From Diphasiastrum complanatum (Eukaryota > Streptophyta > Lycopodiopsida > Lycopodiales > Lycopodiaceae), in the NCBI GenBank assembly GCA_029204225.1, contig CM055113.1, positions 10,996,234 through 11,060,233 on the forward strand: a DNA stretch of 64,000 nt, written 5' to 3'. Of this stretch, positions 34,498 to 46,819 are shown piece by piece. The notes below the pieces were generated by a model. That model made no database searches. It was not told where the DNA came from and saw only the letters and a program-made list of their open reading frames with translations. Each line of letters starts with the position of its first letter. Position 1 is the stretch's first letter. The position numbers were made by a program, and so were the translations under genes.

Positions 34498-36895
34498 GAC
34501 TGGCCGGTCAGCTATGCGGATCTCACGGAAATGGCCACAGTTTGGGGTTCATCAAGACAACTATTGTGGAAGGTGCTGCCCACAGTGTAAGCACGAGTGC
34601 GTCCACGGTCGGGGTGGTTGGCAAGACGGGGGCTTGATGAGTCAAAGTGCTGCCCTTGAGGTGAAAGCACGGTCAGTTTCCGCGGTTCAGGCTTGGCGCC
34701 GTCTGCACGTAGGACAGATGAGGCAATGTGCTGCCAATAGGTTGGTGTAAGCATGGTCTGCGCCTTGTGGGGTGCGGGGTGACATATTCGCGATGGCCAC
34801 CATTCGTTTAGCTATAAGGGCTATCGACCAAATTTGGTGGGAGCGTTACTGAGGCAATGTGCTACCTAACGGTGAAAGCACGGGTGCGTCCACGATTTGG
34901 GTGGTATGCTGCCGATTGTTTAGCTATAAGGGCTATTGACTAAATTTGGTGGGGGCATTACTGAGGCAATGTGTTGCCTAACGATGAAAGCACGGGTGCG
35001 TCCACGGGGGTGGTATATTCAAGGATAGCTGCCATTTGTTTAGCTATAACGGCTATCGACCAAATTTAGTGGGGGCGTTACTGAGGCAATGTGCTGCCTA
35101 ACGGTGAAAGCACGGGTGCGTCCACGATTGGGAGGTACGCTGCCGATCGTTTAGTTATAAGGGCTATCGACTAGATTTGGTGGGGGGCGTTATTGAGGCA
35201 ATGTGCTGCCTAACGGTGAAAGCACGGGTGCGTCCATGGGGTGGTATATTCAAGGATAGCTGCCGATCGTTTAGCTATAAGGGCTATCGACCAAAAAGTG
35301 GTGGGGCGTGACTGAGGCAATGTGCTGCTTAATGGTGAAAGCACGGATAGTTGGAGAGATGTCCTATGTGGGCTGATTCTGTGATCGATTTGTATGGGCG
35401 CGGCCAGGCAAAGGTCCGTTGGCAGGACCATCTCAAAGGGGGACCTTGTCTTTGTTACTTGTTAGTAAACCTGCCTGAGTGTCTTACTTGTATGTATTCG
35501 TGGTGAGTCTTAGTACTCGTGCTTTGCCTGGTTTGCATGATTGCTTGTGATACAATGAGCTGATGGCTTGAGAAGGAACCTTTTCTTTTGAAGGCTGATA
35601 CCATCAAACAAAGAGGACTACAGAATCTGTGGAGCGGATTTGAAGTTCAAGTACTCGCACGTGAATGGCAACGAAACGACTTAATGTTTGTAAAGGATGG
35701 ATGGCTAGCCTATTTTTTGGGTTAGTTTCATTTGCGACAACGCCCACCAGACGCAAGCAGGAAGTCAAAAAGTTGGAAAGGGCAATTTCAGGGGAGATCT
35801 TCTATGGAGCAGTTGGTCTTCATTTTGGGACGGCCACCTTCGGAATTGAAACTCATTGAGCATGGGTGATATCCAGTATCAGTTGGGTTTTTCCTCAAAG
35901 GGGAAAGACTAGGATCCTCTTCAGAGATTGGCAACAAGTTAGATAGAGCCATAATCCTAGCAGATGGGAAGCAAAGTGTTGGAAAGGCTTTTTGTCCGAA
36001 GAACTCTATTCTAAGTCCGATCAACTGATTTTATAAGTGGAGGGGAACTATCACACACACCTCTCTCTTGGCGCAAATTTTGAATGAAAGTTGATCAAAA
36101 TGGGGGCAAATTCAAGGTGACCTAGCCATACTCACACGAGGAGACTGGCGAACTTTGGACCTAATAAGTTGACAAGTTTTGGTTGTGGAAAGGAAAGTTT
36201 GTTATAGGCTTTCTCTGGACCAGCAATGATGAGGAAACATATGAGTACGCTGGCTTGTGTTATGTGTAAGACAGCTGATCAATGAAGGAACTGTGAAAGT
36301 TGAGTCTTGCATGAGAGACTTGGTATTTCGAACGGACGCTAAGGGACAGTTCGCGTTGAGATCGGACTAGTGCAAACTCTGGGTGCATGTGTCTGATTCA
36401 AAGAGAGCTACTTGAAGCCAAGCTTGATGTACACTTCTTGTTTTGACTGTGAGGCAACTGACCAGTGATGGAATTGTGAAAGTCAAGTTTTGCACGACGG
36501 ACATGGTGTTTCAAACAAACGCGAAGAGATAGTTCGGATGCTAATCAAACTGGTGCGACCCTTTGGCTTTCCACGAGGTCAATGGTTACATTTTTGCTGA
36601 TTCAAAGAGCTACTTCAAGCTAAGTGAGAGGTGCATTGTGGAGTACTCAATCTTTGCCTACCTTAAAGAGCCAATATGGAAAAGTATCAAGATCAGGCTG
36701 GGACAAGGAGAGAAATCAAGGTGCAGAAGCAACAAGGCACGGAGTGGACCATAAAGTGGGCAATCAAACGATAAATCCTTTGGCTCAAGGAGCCTTGATA
36801 CCTGTGCGGAACTGAACAAATCTGGTGCTCAGGGAGCTCAACACAAAGTGCATCAAGGACAAGTCAGGAGCGCAAAGGAGTTCCAAAGTCGAAAT
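34498..36895 (+). mobile_element. Internal region of the plus-strand pol-less LTR element, truncated
   Basis: The first kilobase is unique to this copy and contains the 120-bp tandem array. From about 35474 (GTGTCTTACTTGTATGT) it is the reverse of 29870-33289 of the partner element. Similarity stops at about 36895, before the purine tract and 3' LTR. No pol genes. Confidence 0.65.
34720..35345 (+). repeat. Tandem array of about 120-bp units next to the primer site
   Basis: GAGGCAATGTGCTGCCTAA followed by GGTGAAAGCACGGGTGCG recurs near 34720, 34851, 34973, 35093, 35195 and 35314, with TTTAGCTATAAGGGCTATCG between. Spacing is 122, 120, 102 and 119 bp in the regular part. Confidence 0.85.
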
Positions 36896-37308
36896 CACCC
36901 TATAACGTGATTCAAATGAAGATGTAAAGTTAACTCAAGAGCTGTTCGATGGAACATTGCTCCCATTTAAGCTTGAAAAATTCAGCAACCTACCAGTTGG
37001 CCATCAAGGAGACCTTGATGTTGTATGAGGCTCAACAAAATTTGGAGTTAGCCCAAAGATTACATGAAGAATTGAATTTATCATGAATATCCATTCTTGC
37101 CTATATAATGGTGTTGTTTCTATGTGATGCTGAAGAAGTAACAATTCATATATACTCTAAAGCAGAAGAAATATCTAAAGGAAAGAACGTATGAAAAAAT
37201 ATCCTTTTGTGCCCCAATGAATATATGAAGAACAAAATGAATCGCGACTGATCCTTGAGATAAAAATTATATGTTCACGAGAACGTTTCACATTTGAGGA
37301 AGGGGATA
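36896..37308. other. Retroelement tail with purine tract
   Basis: No open frame of note. It ends TTTGAGGAAGGGGATA, a polypurine tract for an LTR starting at 37309 on the plus strand. Confidence 0.4.
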
Positions 37309-38392
37309 TGTGATCCCACAAAATTGCTAAATATTGAATATTAACCTAGATATTGCATGATATACTCAAAAATGAAGATATGAGATGGATAAATATAAAT
37401 CATGAAAAGGCCAATATTATTTTTCGAGCATATATCTCCTAAAGACTTGCCTTGTATTTAAGGGCAAGACCTCTAGAAGGGAAACGCTGCCTTGGATAGT
37501 CTTTACTAGGTCGTTTACACGAAACGACTTAATATGAATCGACATGTTAATCTAGAGTAACTTAAACTCTTAGTTAAATATACCTCTTATAGTATAATTG
37601 AACATACATTCAACTTAATTATTAGCTAGACCTTTTCACGGGAGCGATGCACCTGTAGTCTTAAAGGTGTGTTTGTTCACTTCGTAGAACATATATTGAT
37701 CACTTGCTTCAGTCTCGAACATTGAGAGAAGAAGAGTTTATGTATTTGTGAGAGATTGAAGAAGTGAATAGAGTGTTGAGAATTATTCTCTCTTATCTCT
37801 ATTCTCCCCGCACTATTAAATGTGGGTGATTCTAAGTCTACTAGCAATCTCTACTGCATTAAGTGAATTACTCTCTGGTCAGACATACTCTCTAGCACAT
37901 TACAGTTGTTTGCTGAATGTCCGTAAATATGCTCTAAAGAACTGTCTTAAAATCATCTTATTCATCTGTCGTGAATACTTTCTTTTCGACACTCGAACAA
38001 CGACTACATTTGGTACAGTCTAGTACAATTATTGATAAAAATGTATGTATACATCTGAGATGACAGTCCCTGACTGAGGAATTGAGTCTTTGATCTGTGT
38101 TCTTGCTTGTAACTGACATAAGTTTCTAATGTACTCTAAAACTATTCGTGCTCTTTAACCATAACCTTGGACTTAAGTTGTTGAGGACTTTTGTCTAGAT
38201 CCGAACAGTTCGCGAACACGATTAACTAATTGTCTGCACAAACACGAATACATCGAACATTTCTTGACTCTTTGTTGACAACTTAGTCAGTCAAAGTTTA
38301 GTACTGTTGTACTACTCTCATAACATCTCAGCTGTAGAACACATTTCATTCGATTTGATAGAGACAAGACTATTGTTCTAGAATTATTAACA
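37309..38392 (+). repeat. Probable LTR (3' or solo), about 1.08 kb
   Basis: TGTGATCCCACAAAATT to TTATTAACA, preceded by the purine-rich tract. TATTTAAGGGC near 37453 can serve as promoter. No second copy is in the window. On the right, CACACCCCCAATAC reversed also looks like a purine tract, so the opposite orientation is not excluded. Confidence 0.45.
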
Positions 38393-39112
38393 CTACACAC
38401 CCCCAATACAAGTAATATTGGTTACTTTTTAATGTCTGTTGACAACCAAAATAACTCTCAAATCCATTTCACTTGAAATAAATCATAATTGTACCAAATA
38501 CATAACTTTGAAATGCTATCCTATGAGAGTTCGACATTATTTACTACAAAATCATTCAAGTTTGATCAATTTCTATTAGTGTTATCATCTCATTTTGTTT
38601 GTAAATGTTAGTTTTTCTACATTGGTGAGACTGGTAGTGTATTTCTCTTTCTAACCAAAGATCTTTCTAGTGGATTAGATCTTAATGATCTGAAATCTTT
38701 CACAATCTGTTTGAACCACCCTTAGGGCTTGAGCTAAGCTTTGACTATGAAGCAACTTGTTAGTGCACTAATAGTTGAGACTTGAGAAGTTGAGATTGCT
38801 GAAAGACATTAGACAATTGGAAAAGACAAATATAGACCATACTTTGGACAGTCAACTATCAAGAGTCAAGGTTGTAAGCATTTAGAACAAATAAAGCCCA
38901 CTTAACTCTGATTTCTGAAGTCTTACTTCCACTCTTCAAGTTCTTTACTCTCTTTTTTCGTCTATGCAATTAATCCATCTTTCATACTAAAAAGCAATCA
39001 TGTGATTCTTCTTCCATAAATCATGTTTGTTAAATTTTCACAGTTCATTAAATTTGATTAAATTCATTTTCACATTTGAATTTTGAAAGAGTTTTTTGCT
39101 TTTGCAATCTGA
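38393..39112. other. AT-rich stretch, nothing recognised
   Basis: No open frame over 60 codons and no repeat or motif that I can place. Confidence 0.4.
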
Positions 39113-39475
39113 ATGCTGCAATCATCAATAGTAAATCTTGAAGGACAAGCTAGGCTTTTGAATTGTAAGCTTGTAGCAGGTATGATTGCAACAGTTGACT
39201 GTATGGCTGGGCATGCATGTCATCCTGATTCAAATCCAAAACCTAGCACATCTTCACCCAAGGGGTACACTCTGGACACACTGATCACTTTTGGGGTGAA
39301 CATGATCAATGTAGCATGGTTGTTAGCGAAAACTATTGAAGACCTTGTTGATGATGATTTAGTCCCTTGGCAACATGCATTTATCTACAACAAAGAAGTT
39401 GAGATGACTGATGATTTATTCCCTTGGCAACATGCATTTATCTACAACAAAGAAGTTGAGATGACTGATGAATAG
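39113..39475 (+). CDS. Small ORF with in-frame tandem repeat, unknown
   Basis: 120 codons, starting MLQSSIVNLEGQARLLN. The last 38 residues before the end are two 19-residue repeats, DDLVPWQHAFIYNKEVEMT and DDLFPWQHAFIYNKEVEMT, encoded by 57-bp units at 39353-39409 and 39410-39466 that differ by about one base. No domain is recognised. Downstream broken frames to about 39960 include EQLTSTQFKRLRAELQ, which recalls the linker before gypsy reverse transcriptase, so a retroelement origin is possible. Confidence 0.35.
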   Translation: MLQSSIVNLEGQARLLNCKLVAGMIATVDCMAGHACHPDSNPKPSTSSPKGYTLDTLITFGVNMINVAWLLAKTIEDLVDDDLVPWQHAFIYNKEVEMTDDLFPWQHAFIYNKEVEMTDE

Positions 39476-40166
39476 TATATGGACCTAGATTGATATGGAT
39501 TGAGAAGAATTCTCAAGAAGGATAACAAGGATGTACCCAACACTGTCGATAGAAAAGTAAAAAAGAAAGTGTTGGACTCCTTGAAATCAATTCGGTTGGA
39601 ACCAGATATAGTGTCATCATGAGAGACGACTGGAAGTGCAAAGCTTACGAGTCGGGCTAGGATTAAAAGGCGGAAGGAGGAATCACGTCAAACGCTAGTT
39701 CATGAGATTCCAGAAACCTTCAAGAATTACACATTAGTCTACGATGCAATAATCGCTGCAAGCACAAAGAGAACCTGATCAAAATCAGGAACTAGCAAAA
39801 CAAGCCTTCGAAGGACCTATGCGGAGACATGTCACCTATGAACTTAGTGAAGAAAAGATTGTTCATGTGGGAGAACAGTTGACATCCACTCAATTCAAGA
39901 GGCTACGTGCTGAATTGCAATTGCATTTTCCTAAATTTGTGTGTACCTAAAGGCGCTGAATTGCAATTGCATTTTCTTCTCAAATCATGAAAGTTGAGCT
40001 CTTTGTGAAGATAAGCATGCTGAACTAAAACTTTCGTGATAGATTGATCGGCATGTGATACTTTGAAATCCATTATCCTGCCTTTCCAAGAGCTTCTATA
40101 TATGGTGTTCGATCTTTTTTTTTTTTTTCCGGAATGAGCCTTTTGTAGAGGGATGCATCAAGATCC
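39476..40166. other. Broken frames, possible gypsy linker remnant
   Basis: Short plus-strand coding-like pieces without a domain, then a T-rich run (40110-40127). CGCTGAATTGCAATTGCATTTTC occurs at about 39908 and again near 39955, a short direct repeat. Confidence 0.25.
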
Positions 40167-40203
40167 ATTAGAGGAGTTCTCAATATCAAAAAGACCCTTT
40201 AAG
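40167..40203. repeat. Left terminal inverted repeat of copy 2
   Basis: Same about 35 bases as at 1318. CCCTTTAA at its inner edge matches the MITE right end even more closely. Confidence 0.8.
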
Positions 40204-40667
40204 GAATGCCATGTAGGATATAGAAAAATATCAAAATAAAAAAAACAATATTGTTTATTTGCTTGCCCCCACCACTCCCGAGGCCTCCCCAACTCCCAAT
40301 GATCTAGCCATAGTGTCTATAGTCACAGCTAAGAACTGTAAACAGTTCACAAGATAACTTGACTAAACTCAAAAATATTCCCTCCATTGGTTACGAAAAG
40401 GGCAATATTTTCACTGGATCTAGAGTATGACCGCCATCCCCAAATTCAAATAAGAAAAAATAGCAAAATGTTTACATATGCATTCCTTCCATGAGAATGA
40501 AAATATAGGTGCCATCTCCAATTATGAACACCATCATCACATTGGAATGGAAATATGAGCGCCAACTGCCTATTGGAATGAAAAAATAAGCGGCATTTCC
40601 AAATTTGAATCAAGCATACAAGCATGGAGATTGGATTGATCGTACAGAGTATATAATATAATCAAGG

Positions 40668-42901
40668 ATGAGTATTTTGTTTTGCTTCATAGAATTTGGT
40701 CATAGTACTTTGATGCAACTGATTACTCTATTGTTTTTTCTGATGATGACATTGTATCATCTACATGTGGATATCCCTATTGATTTGGCACCTTTGCAGA
40801 GAAGAGGAGGCAAAGGAAATCAAATATCTGCTGAGGATCATTCTTGTTACAGGGCAGAAGAAAATAAATACTTGGATTTGTGGATAGATGGAACATTATA
40901 TCCACAAGTTCCAAGCACTTTGACACATCCCACATTCTCCTCAATAACTCATTTAGTTACATGGATATGCAATGGGCATAGTGGATTACTAGGATATTGT
41001 GAAAGATTGCAGAACCATGGAAAACAACTTTATATGAATAAAGTTCACTTTTTAGAAGGTGAGTTAATTCGGATATCCTCTTATTGTCAGAATAGAGATT
41101 GTCATCTCCAAAAGACGTTAGAAGAAAATGAACAACTAAAAAAAAAATGAATCATAACAAAGATAACAATCAATACCAAATCAAAACTAGAGCAAATACA
41201 ATCAATCTTACAATCTATTCGTATTGAAAACTTACAATTATTGAAGAATGTGGAATTGACAAAGAAGAAGGCTGAAAGTAAGAAGCGAAAGCGACAAAGT
41301 TACAAGGATATTCAAACACTTTCAAAAGAAGGTTATCGAAATAGAAGGATCCGTGCATTCAAGTAAGCATATTTTGATTTTTGTAGGTTTTTCAATGGCA
41401 TTTGGATTTAATTTCAACTATGGTGATATTCAGTTAACTATCTATTTTTTTTGTAGATCTACATTAGTGGCTCCTCGAAATATTAAAGACAATGCTTCAC
41501 TAGGAATGTCATTGGGCACAATATTGACAGGCAAATCCACTGAGCATATCATGATAAATAATAAGAGTTCAAATGTAAAGTGTAAAATAACAGAGTCTTT
41601 GATGGTGGACATTCAAATTTTTTTAGTAAGACTATAGTTCAGGGTGCTTGTGATTTTGCATGTATTAGCAGAGAAGCATATGCAACAATATTTAAACTAA
41701 TTAGAGAAGCTTTTAAGCAAGTTTAAATTAGAAAAGTCCCAATCCCTAGGACATATAACTTGAAGAAAGAGAGAGATACATTAAACATAGGTGTGCATAA
41801 GATCACTGGAACTCCATTTTATATTGAGGAGGTGTATGAAACTGATGGAAGATCGATATTCTATAATTCATCAAACAACTTATTTGTTGATCTAAATTAC
41901 TTGTTGAGATACATCGTCACATTCTATAATATAACCTTTGAAAAGGTGAATGGCAAAATAATCATAGTACTTAAGTTAGATGAGTCAGAAATTTTGAAAG
42001 GGCAAAAGATGAAGAGGGTTAGTATAACTCTCATGAATGGTGCACTATCACAAACAGAGGACCAATAAGATTTCAGATTCAGTGTCCAGTCAGAAAATGA
42101 TATATGGTGGTTGGCAGTGTTTCAGGTAACTAGCCTCATTATTACATTACATTTATTGAATAGTATTAATTCTTTGTTAACTAAGTCTGATTATTTTTTT
42201 GGACAGGTACTGAAGGAGGATCATGATATATTATCATGGATATTCTCAAGGACATCTTATCCTAGGATCATCAAGGACCATATGGATGGAGGACTTCTCA
42301 ATGTTCCAAGAGTTGGAGACTTCAATGTTGGATGGCACTTAGCAAGTGTTTTGAAAACATTGAAATGTATGCATAATGTCTCTCACGGTGCTACATCAAA
42401 ACACCCTTGTTTGTACTGCATGAAAATGGCAAAAGATGTTACTAGGAGTACATGAATTACTAGAGAATATGCAAAAACAAATTGGAAGCCTGTGCATGTT
42501 TGCACTCTTCATGCAGAAGTTAGATTAGTAGAAAAGATCATTTATCTTCATATAGTTTTTGCTTGGAATACTAAGCCAACATCATTAGCAAAGGAAGCTA
42601 TCTCTTGATTAGAAGATGTTTTATCAAAAGGAGGACTTCATAAGGGACGTGTCAAAATTCAAAAAGATGAAAAGCTTTTAGGAAAGAATGGGAACATGCC
42701 AACTAAGCCAAGCATAGGAGGAGCAAAGGCACGTCGTTTCCTATCAAATCATACTGGTAACGCTTCTAATATTCAACACTCAGTTTGGACAGATATTATT
42801 GCTGCCACTCAAGACTTTGAGAAAGATGGCAAAACCAAAGTACTAAAAGTTGATGTATGGAAGAAGCTTGATAGTATGAATGCTATTTTAAGAAAACATA
42901 A
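40668..42901 (+). pseudogene. Histone element gene B, putative DDE-type transposase, copy 2
   Basis: The N-terminal part (40668-41150) has Cys and His pairs (WICNGHSGLLGYCERLQNHG, SSYCQNRDCHLQ) and ends in a Lys/Glu coil. Intron 41363-41456 joins AFK to STLVAPRNIKDN in frame; intron 42126-42206 joins VFQ to VLKEDHD. The middle has IIIVLKLDESEILKGQK and RVSITLMNGAL. The C-terminal part has VGDFNVGWHLASVLKTLKCM followed by SKHPCLYCMKMAK, then HVCTLHAEVRLVEKI. An acidic residue, a strand, a CxxC insert and a later HxxE/D helix recall the insert-bearing DDE transposases (RAG1/Transib, CMC, KDZ groups). This is inference. Stops occur at 41725, 42066, 42453 and 42606; a copia LTR ends it at 42902. 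Confidence 0.5.
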
Positions 42902-43166
42902 TGTCAACAATAAAAAATGCAACATCAAGCATTCACCATAAACAATCACCAAGTAGGGAGACGGAAGAAGAACATGCAATATCACACTATCACACTAACT
43001 TCATACTGAATATAAAATGTACATATAAACCCTGAACCCTGATAGAGAGAGAAAACCTACGAATAGACAAATAGACTAGCCTACGGCTAATTACAGCTGG
43101 TAACAACTGTCAACATTAATGTACATCGTAAACAGTAACAATGAAGTTTATCATTGATTTTTAACA
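42902..43166 (-). repeat. 3' LTR of copia 3
   Basis: 265 bp, in sense TGTTAAAAATCAATG to TGATTGTTGACA-like end (here TTTATTGTTGACA). A purine tract TTGAGGGAGAG lies next to it at 43167-43178. It inserts into gene B after CATAA. Its partner at 46265-46529 is in the opposite orientation. Confidence 0.85.
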
Positions 43167-45283
43167 CTCTCCCTCAATGATAAAATTACATTCTTCTATT
43201 CCTAATAGAGTACGAAACCTCTCAGATTTATATCTACCTAATGACTTAGTAAAAATATCTGCCATTTGATCTTCAGATTTACAAAAAGCAAGATCAATGG
43301 CTCCATCAGAAATTTTCTCTTGAATAAAATGATAATGTATTTTGATGTGCTTGGCTCGAACATGTAAAATTGGATTTTTGACAAGGTGAATGCAGCTTTG
43401 ATTGTCGCAAGATATAGTAGTCGCATCCACCTGTGGCTGACCTAAATCCACAAGCAATCCATACCGCTTCTTGTGTAGCATTGTTGAGTGCTCGATATTC
43501 AGCTTCCGTTGATGATAAAGCTACTGTAGGTTGTTTTTTGCTGCTCCATGAATTTGCAACTGTACCATAACTGAATGTATGACCACTAGTAGATCTTTTG
43601 TCATCAATATTACTTGCCCAATCGGCATTTGTATAACCTACCAACACTGGCGCTTCAGGTTGATCATACTTCAAACCAAAATTCAATGTCCCTCAAATTA
43701 TCTGAGAATACGTTTAGCAGACTTCCAGTGTGCTTGGCTAGGATCTTGCATAAATTGACTAACAACGCCAACAACATAAAAAATATCAGGTCGTGTGTGT
43801 GTCAAATAAATCAAACTACTCACCAGCTGTCTATACAAATAAGAATCCACTTTCTCAGATTCATCATATGCAATAAGCTTCATGTTGACATCCATAAGTG
43901 TACTCAAGGGCTTACAATCCTGCATATTGAACTTATAAAACAAATCTTGTGCATATTTGCTTTGTGTAAGAAAGACCATGTCTTCTTTTTGCCATACTTC
44001 AATGCCAAGACAGTAGTGCATCAATCCTAGATCACTCATGTCAAAAGCATTGGAAAGATTTAATTTGATTTGATTAATTAACCTCTCACTACTTCCTATA
44101 ATAATCAAATCATCCACATACAGCACAATGATCACTATTTCTAAATCTTGCCTTAGAATGTAAAGATTAGGATCAACATCACTCTTTACCATTCCCCTTC
44201 GCTTGAAGTGCTCATCAATGCAAGAGTACCATGCTCGTGGTGCTTGCTTCAATCCATATATGGCTTTGTTGAGTTTACAAACCAAATGATCTCTTCTTGG
44301 CTCAACAAACCCTTGAGGTTGCTCTAAATATACCTCTTCATCCAATACTCCATTAAGAAAAGCAGATTTGACGTCCATTTGCTGGATTTTCCAACCATAG
44401 AAGTAGAAATTGCAATGATAGAATGAATAGTTACCATTTTGGCTACAGGTGCAAAGGTCTCCTCAAAGTCTATACCTTCTTGCTGCTCAAAACCTCTTGC
44501 AACTAATCGTGCCTTGTACTTGTTAAGATGCCCATCCGTTCCATACTTCGTCTCATGAATCCACTTATATGTGATAGGCATCTTACCATCAGTTAGCTCA
44601 ACCAAGTCCCATGTTTTGTTCTTAGATATAGTCTCCATTTCTATTTCCATAGTTGCACGCCACTCCTTGTGTTCCTTTGCTTCGTTGAAAGTTTTAGGTT
44701 CTTGAGTCGTTAAGATGGATTCCATTAGGGCTAGATTCATCTCTAATCTTGCAAGAGGTTTTCGATTTCTACTTGATCTTCTAAGCTCTCCCCTCTCACT
44801 AGATTCGGGAGTATCTCCGTTCTTTGCACCATCTGTGACTGATAAGTACCATTTAGGTACTCTCTTGGAAATTTCAGCATCAGGCTTGCCTTTGTCCAAT
44901 GGATCAAAATCCACTTCCTTCTTGACCTATACTTTTGCTCCCTCATCAAAAGGTTCAGTGATAACTTCAGATTGTTCACCTTGGCCCATCTCGTCAAATG
45001 TAGCATCTCTAGAAACTACAAGCTTCTGTGCATTTGTGTCATACATCCTGTATGCCTTGGCCTTCTCATCATATCCAAGGAAAATACACTTGATAGCTTT
45101 TGCATCCAATTTTCTTTGTTTCTCATCAGGAATATGAGCATAAGCATCACAACCAAATACTCTCAAATGAGAAATATTAGGTTTCTTTCCAGTAACACCT
45201 TCATGAGGTGTCTTACCTTCCACGGATTTTGTAGGACACCGATTCAAGATGTGCGTAGCTGTGCAAGAGCCGAGAAATACTAG
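43161..45283 (-). pseudogene. Copia 3 integrase C-terminus, reverse transcriptase, RNase H
   Basis: From high coordinate down: integrase tail NISHLRVFGCDAYAHIPDEK and KCIFLGYDEKAKAYRMYD, then reverse transcriptase KTWDLVELTDGKMPITYKW, ARLVARGFEQQEGIDFEETF, MDVKSAFLNGVLDEEVYLEQ and YVDDLIII. RNase H has LVGYTNADWASNIDDKRSTS, ALSSTEAEYRAL and a last helix GECNFIIE. Frameshifts separate 44914/44378 and 43698/43686 segments. It breaks off at 45283; gag, protease and integrase core are missing. Confidence 0.85.
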
Positions 45284-45360
45284 CTAGAAAAGACATGCAA
45301 GAACTGTGTAAGCCTCATGGTGAATCCCAGAAGATGGAATGACCATGTAGATTGTTAAGA

Positions 45361-45581
45361 CAAATAAGATCATTTTTGTCAAAAGATCTTATGTTTTGAA
45401 CATTCTAGGTTTTACTGATGGGAATGTTCCTTTAAGGAGCTCCCATTATTCACTGTACTCTAATTATATTGAATTGAGTGGAAATAAGGATAATGCACAT
45501 CTATTAGATGCATACTCTAGCAGAGAATTTCTTCATGACAATACTGCCATAGAATCTGACACACAAGATGATGATGAATAG
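45361..45581 (+). pseudogene. Histone element gene C tail, copy 2
   Basis: From KTNKIIF through SYVLNILGFTDGNVPL to SREFLHDNTAIESD and stop, matching 7097-7327 of copy 1. The T run has five T and a G here and keeps the frame, where copy 1 has eight T and shifts. The match continues to about 45850 in the 3' flank. Its orientation is opposite to what the rest of copy 2 predicts, because it lies in the inverted segment. 45850-46264 is the part of the element deleted in copy 1. Confidence 0.65.
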
Positions 45582-46264
45582 TGGACACTTTGTATTTTGT
45601 TCGAATACAATCAATACATTTACATTGAGTATTTCTCCTTCGTCTTGTTCCATGAATTTGCATGCAATTCTGAACATGTCACACATTTACATTGAGTATT
45701 TCTCCTCTTGTGTTCAATGAATTTGCAAGCAATTCTAAACATGTCATGATTTGATGACAATGATGATTGAATGTCTTTGTTATCTTCTACTCAGCAATCA
45801 TCTAATTTTCTCTTCCTATATGAACTTGCATGCTTTTCTAAATTTGTTGTATTGTGTGGACTTTGTTATATGTCGAATCTGAACTCTGCGGTAGAACCAC
45901 TGAAACAATTGACAAATGTAATTTCATTTTTCATTGGTTCCTCCATGTTGTGTATTTCGATGAAATGTTGCTCGTGCTTGCCAATGTGATTTGTCCATCC
46001 CTTGTGATGACCATACTATCAAGCTTCCATATGTGTTTGCAAAAAATGTTGTATGATCTCTTAGTATGTGCTGCATATGTCAAAACCATAATGTTAGTCT
46101 TATGTTTGGATCTAAATATATATGAAAAATTGAAAGCATCTTGAAGAATTTATAACTAGCATGTAATGAGTGATATGATTTTCTCCCCATGCTTTTGATA
46201 CTGCATTAACAAACTCGACACAAGTCCTTTGGATAGCTTTCTTATCAATATCAGAGTATTTATT

Positions 46265-46800
46265 TGTTAGAAGTCAATGATAAACTTCATTGTTACTGTT
46301 TACGATGTACATTAATGTTGACAGCTGTTACCGACTGTAATTAGCCATAGGCTAGTCTATTAGTCTATTCGTAGGTTTTCTCTCTCTATCAGGGTTTAGG
46401 GTTTATATGTACATTTTATATTCAGTATGAAGTTAGTGTGATAGTGTGATATTGCGTGTTCTTCTTCCGTCTCCCTACTTGGTGATTGTTTATGGTGAAT
46501 GCTTGATGTTGCATTTCTGATTGTTGACATGGTATCAGAGCGGCAATAGTCTTGCATGCCTGATCAATGGATACAGCTTGTCACAGGCTCCGCAACGAAG
46601 TAAGAAAGTCCTTCATGGGAGGTGAAAGCTTGGAGAGATAAAAACGGCTGGAAGAAATCCTTCTTTGGTGTATTTTGTAGGTTTGGAGCTCAGAATTATG
46701 AGTGGGAAGATTTTTACAGTACTTCCTAGTTGTTGAGAAAAACACAGTCCCAGAGGCATCCAAAAGGCCAGGGCAGCATCAGACAGATTGAAAATCTGTT
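46265..46800 (+). repeat. 5' LTR, primer site and leader of copia 3, inverted
   Basis: LTR 46265-46529 (TGTTAGAAGTCAATG to GATTGTTGACA) is the 265-bp partner of 42902-43166 but reads on the plus strand. TGGTATCAGAGCGG at 46530 is the primer site. The leader follows to about 46800, where histone element sequence resumes. Confidence 0.85.
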
Positions 46801-46819
46801 GAGTGGAAAAAGTTTTACA

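Noticed and set aside
34242-34750. Plus-strand ORFs of 131 and 163 codons across the LTR end
   Set aside because: They run through the LTR border and primer site and share no domain.
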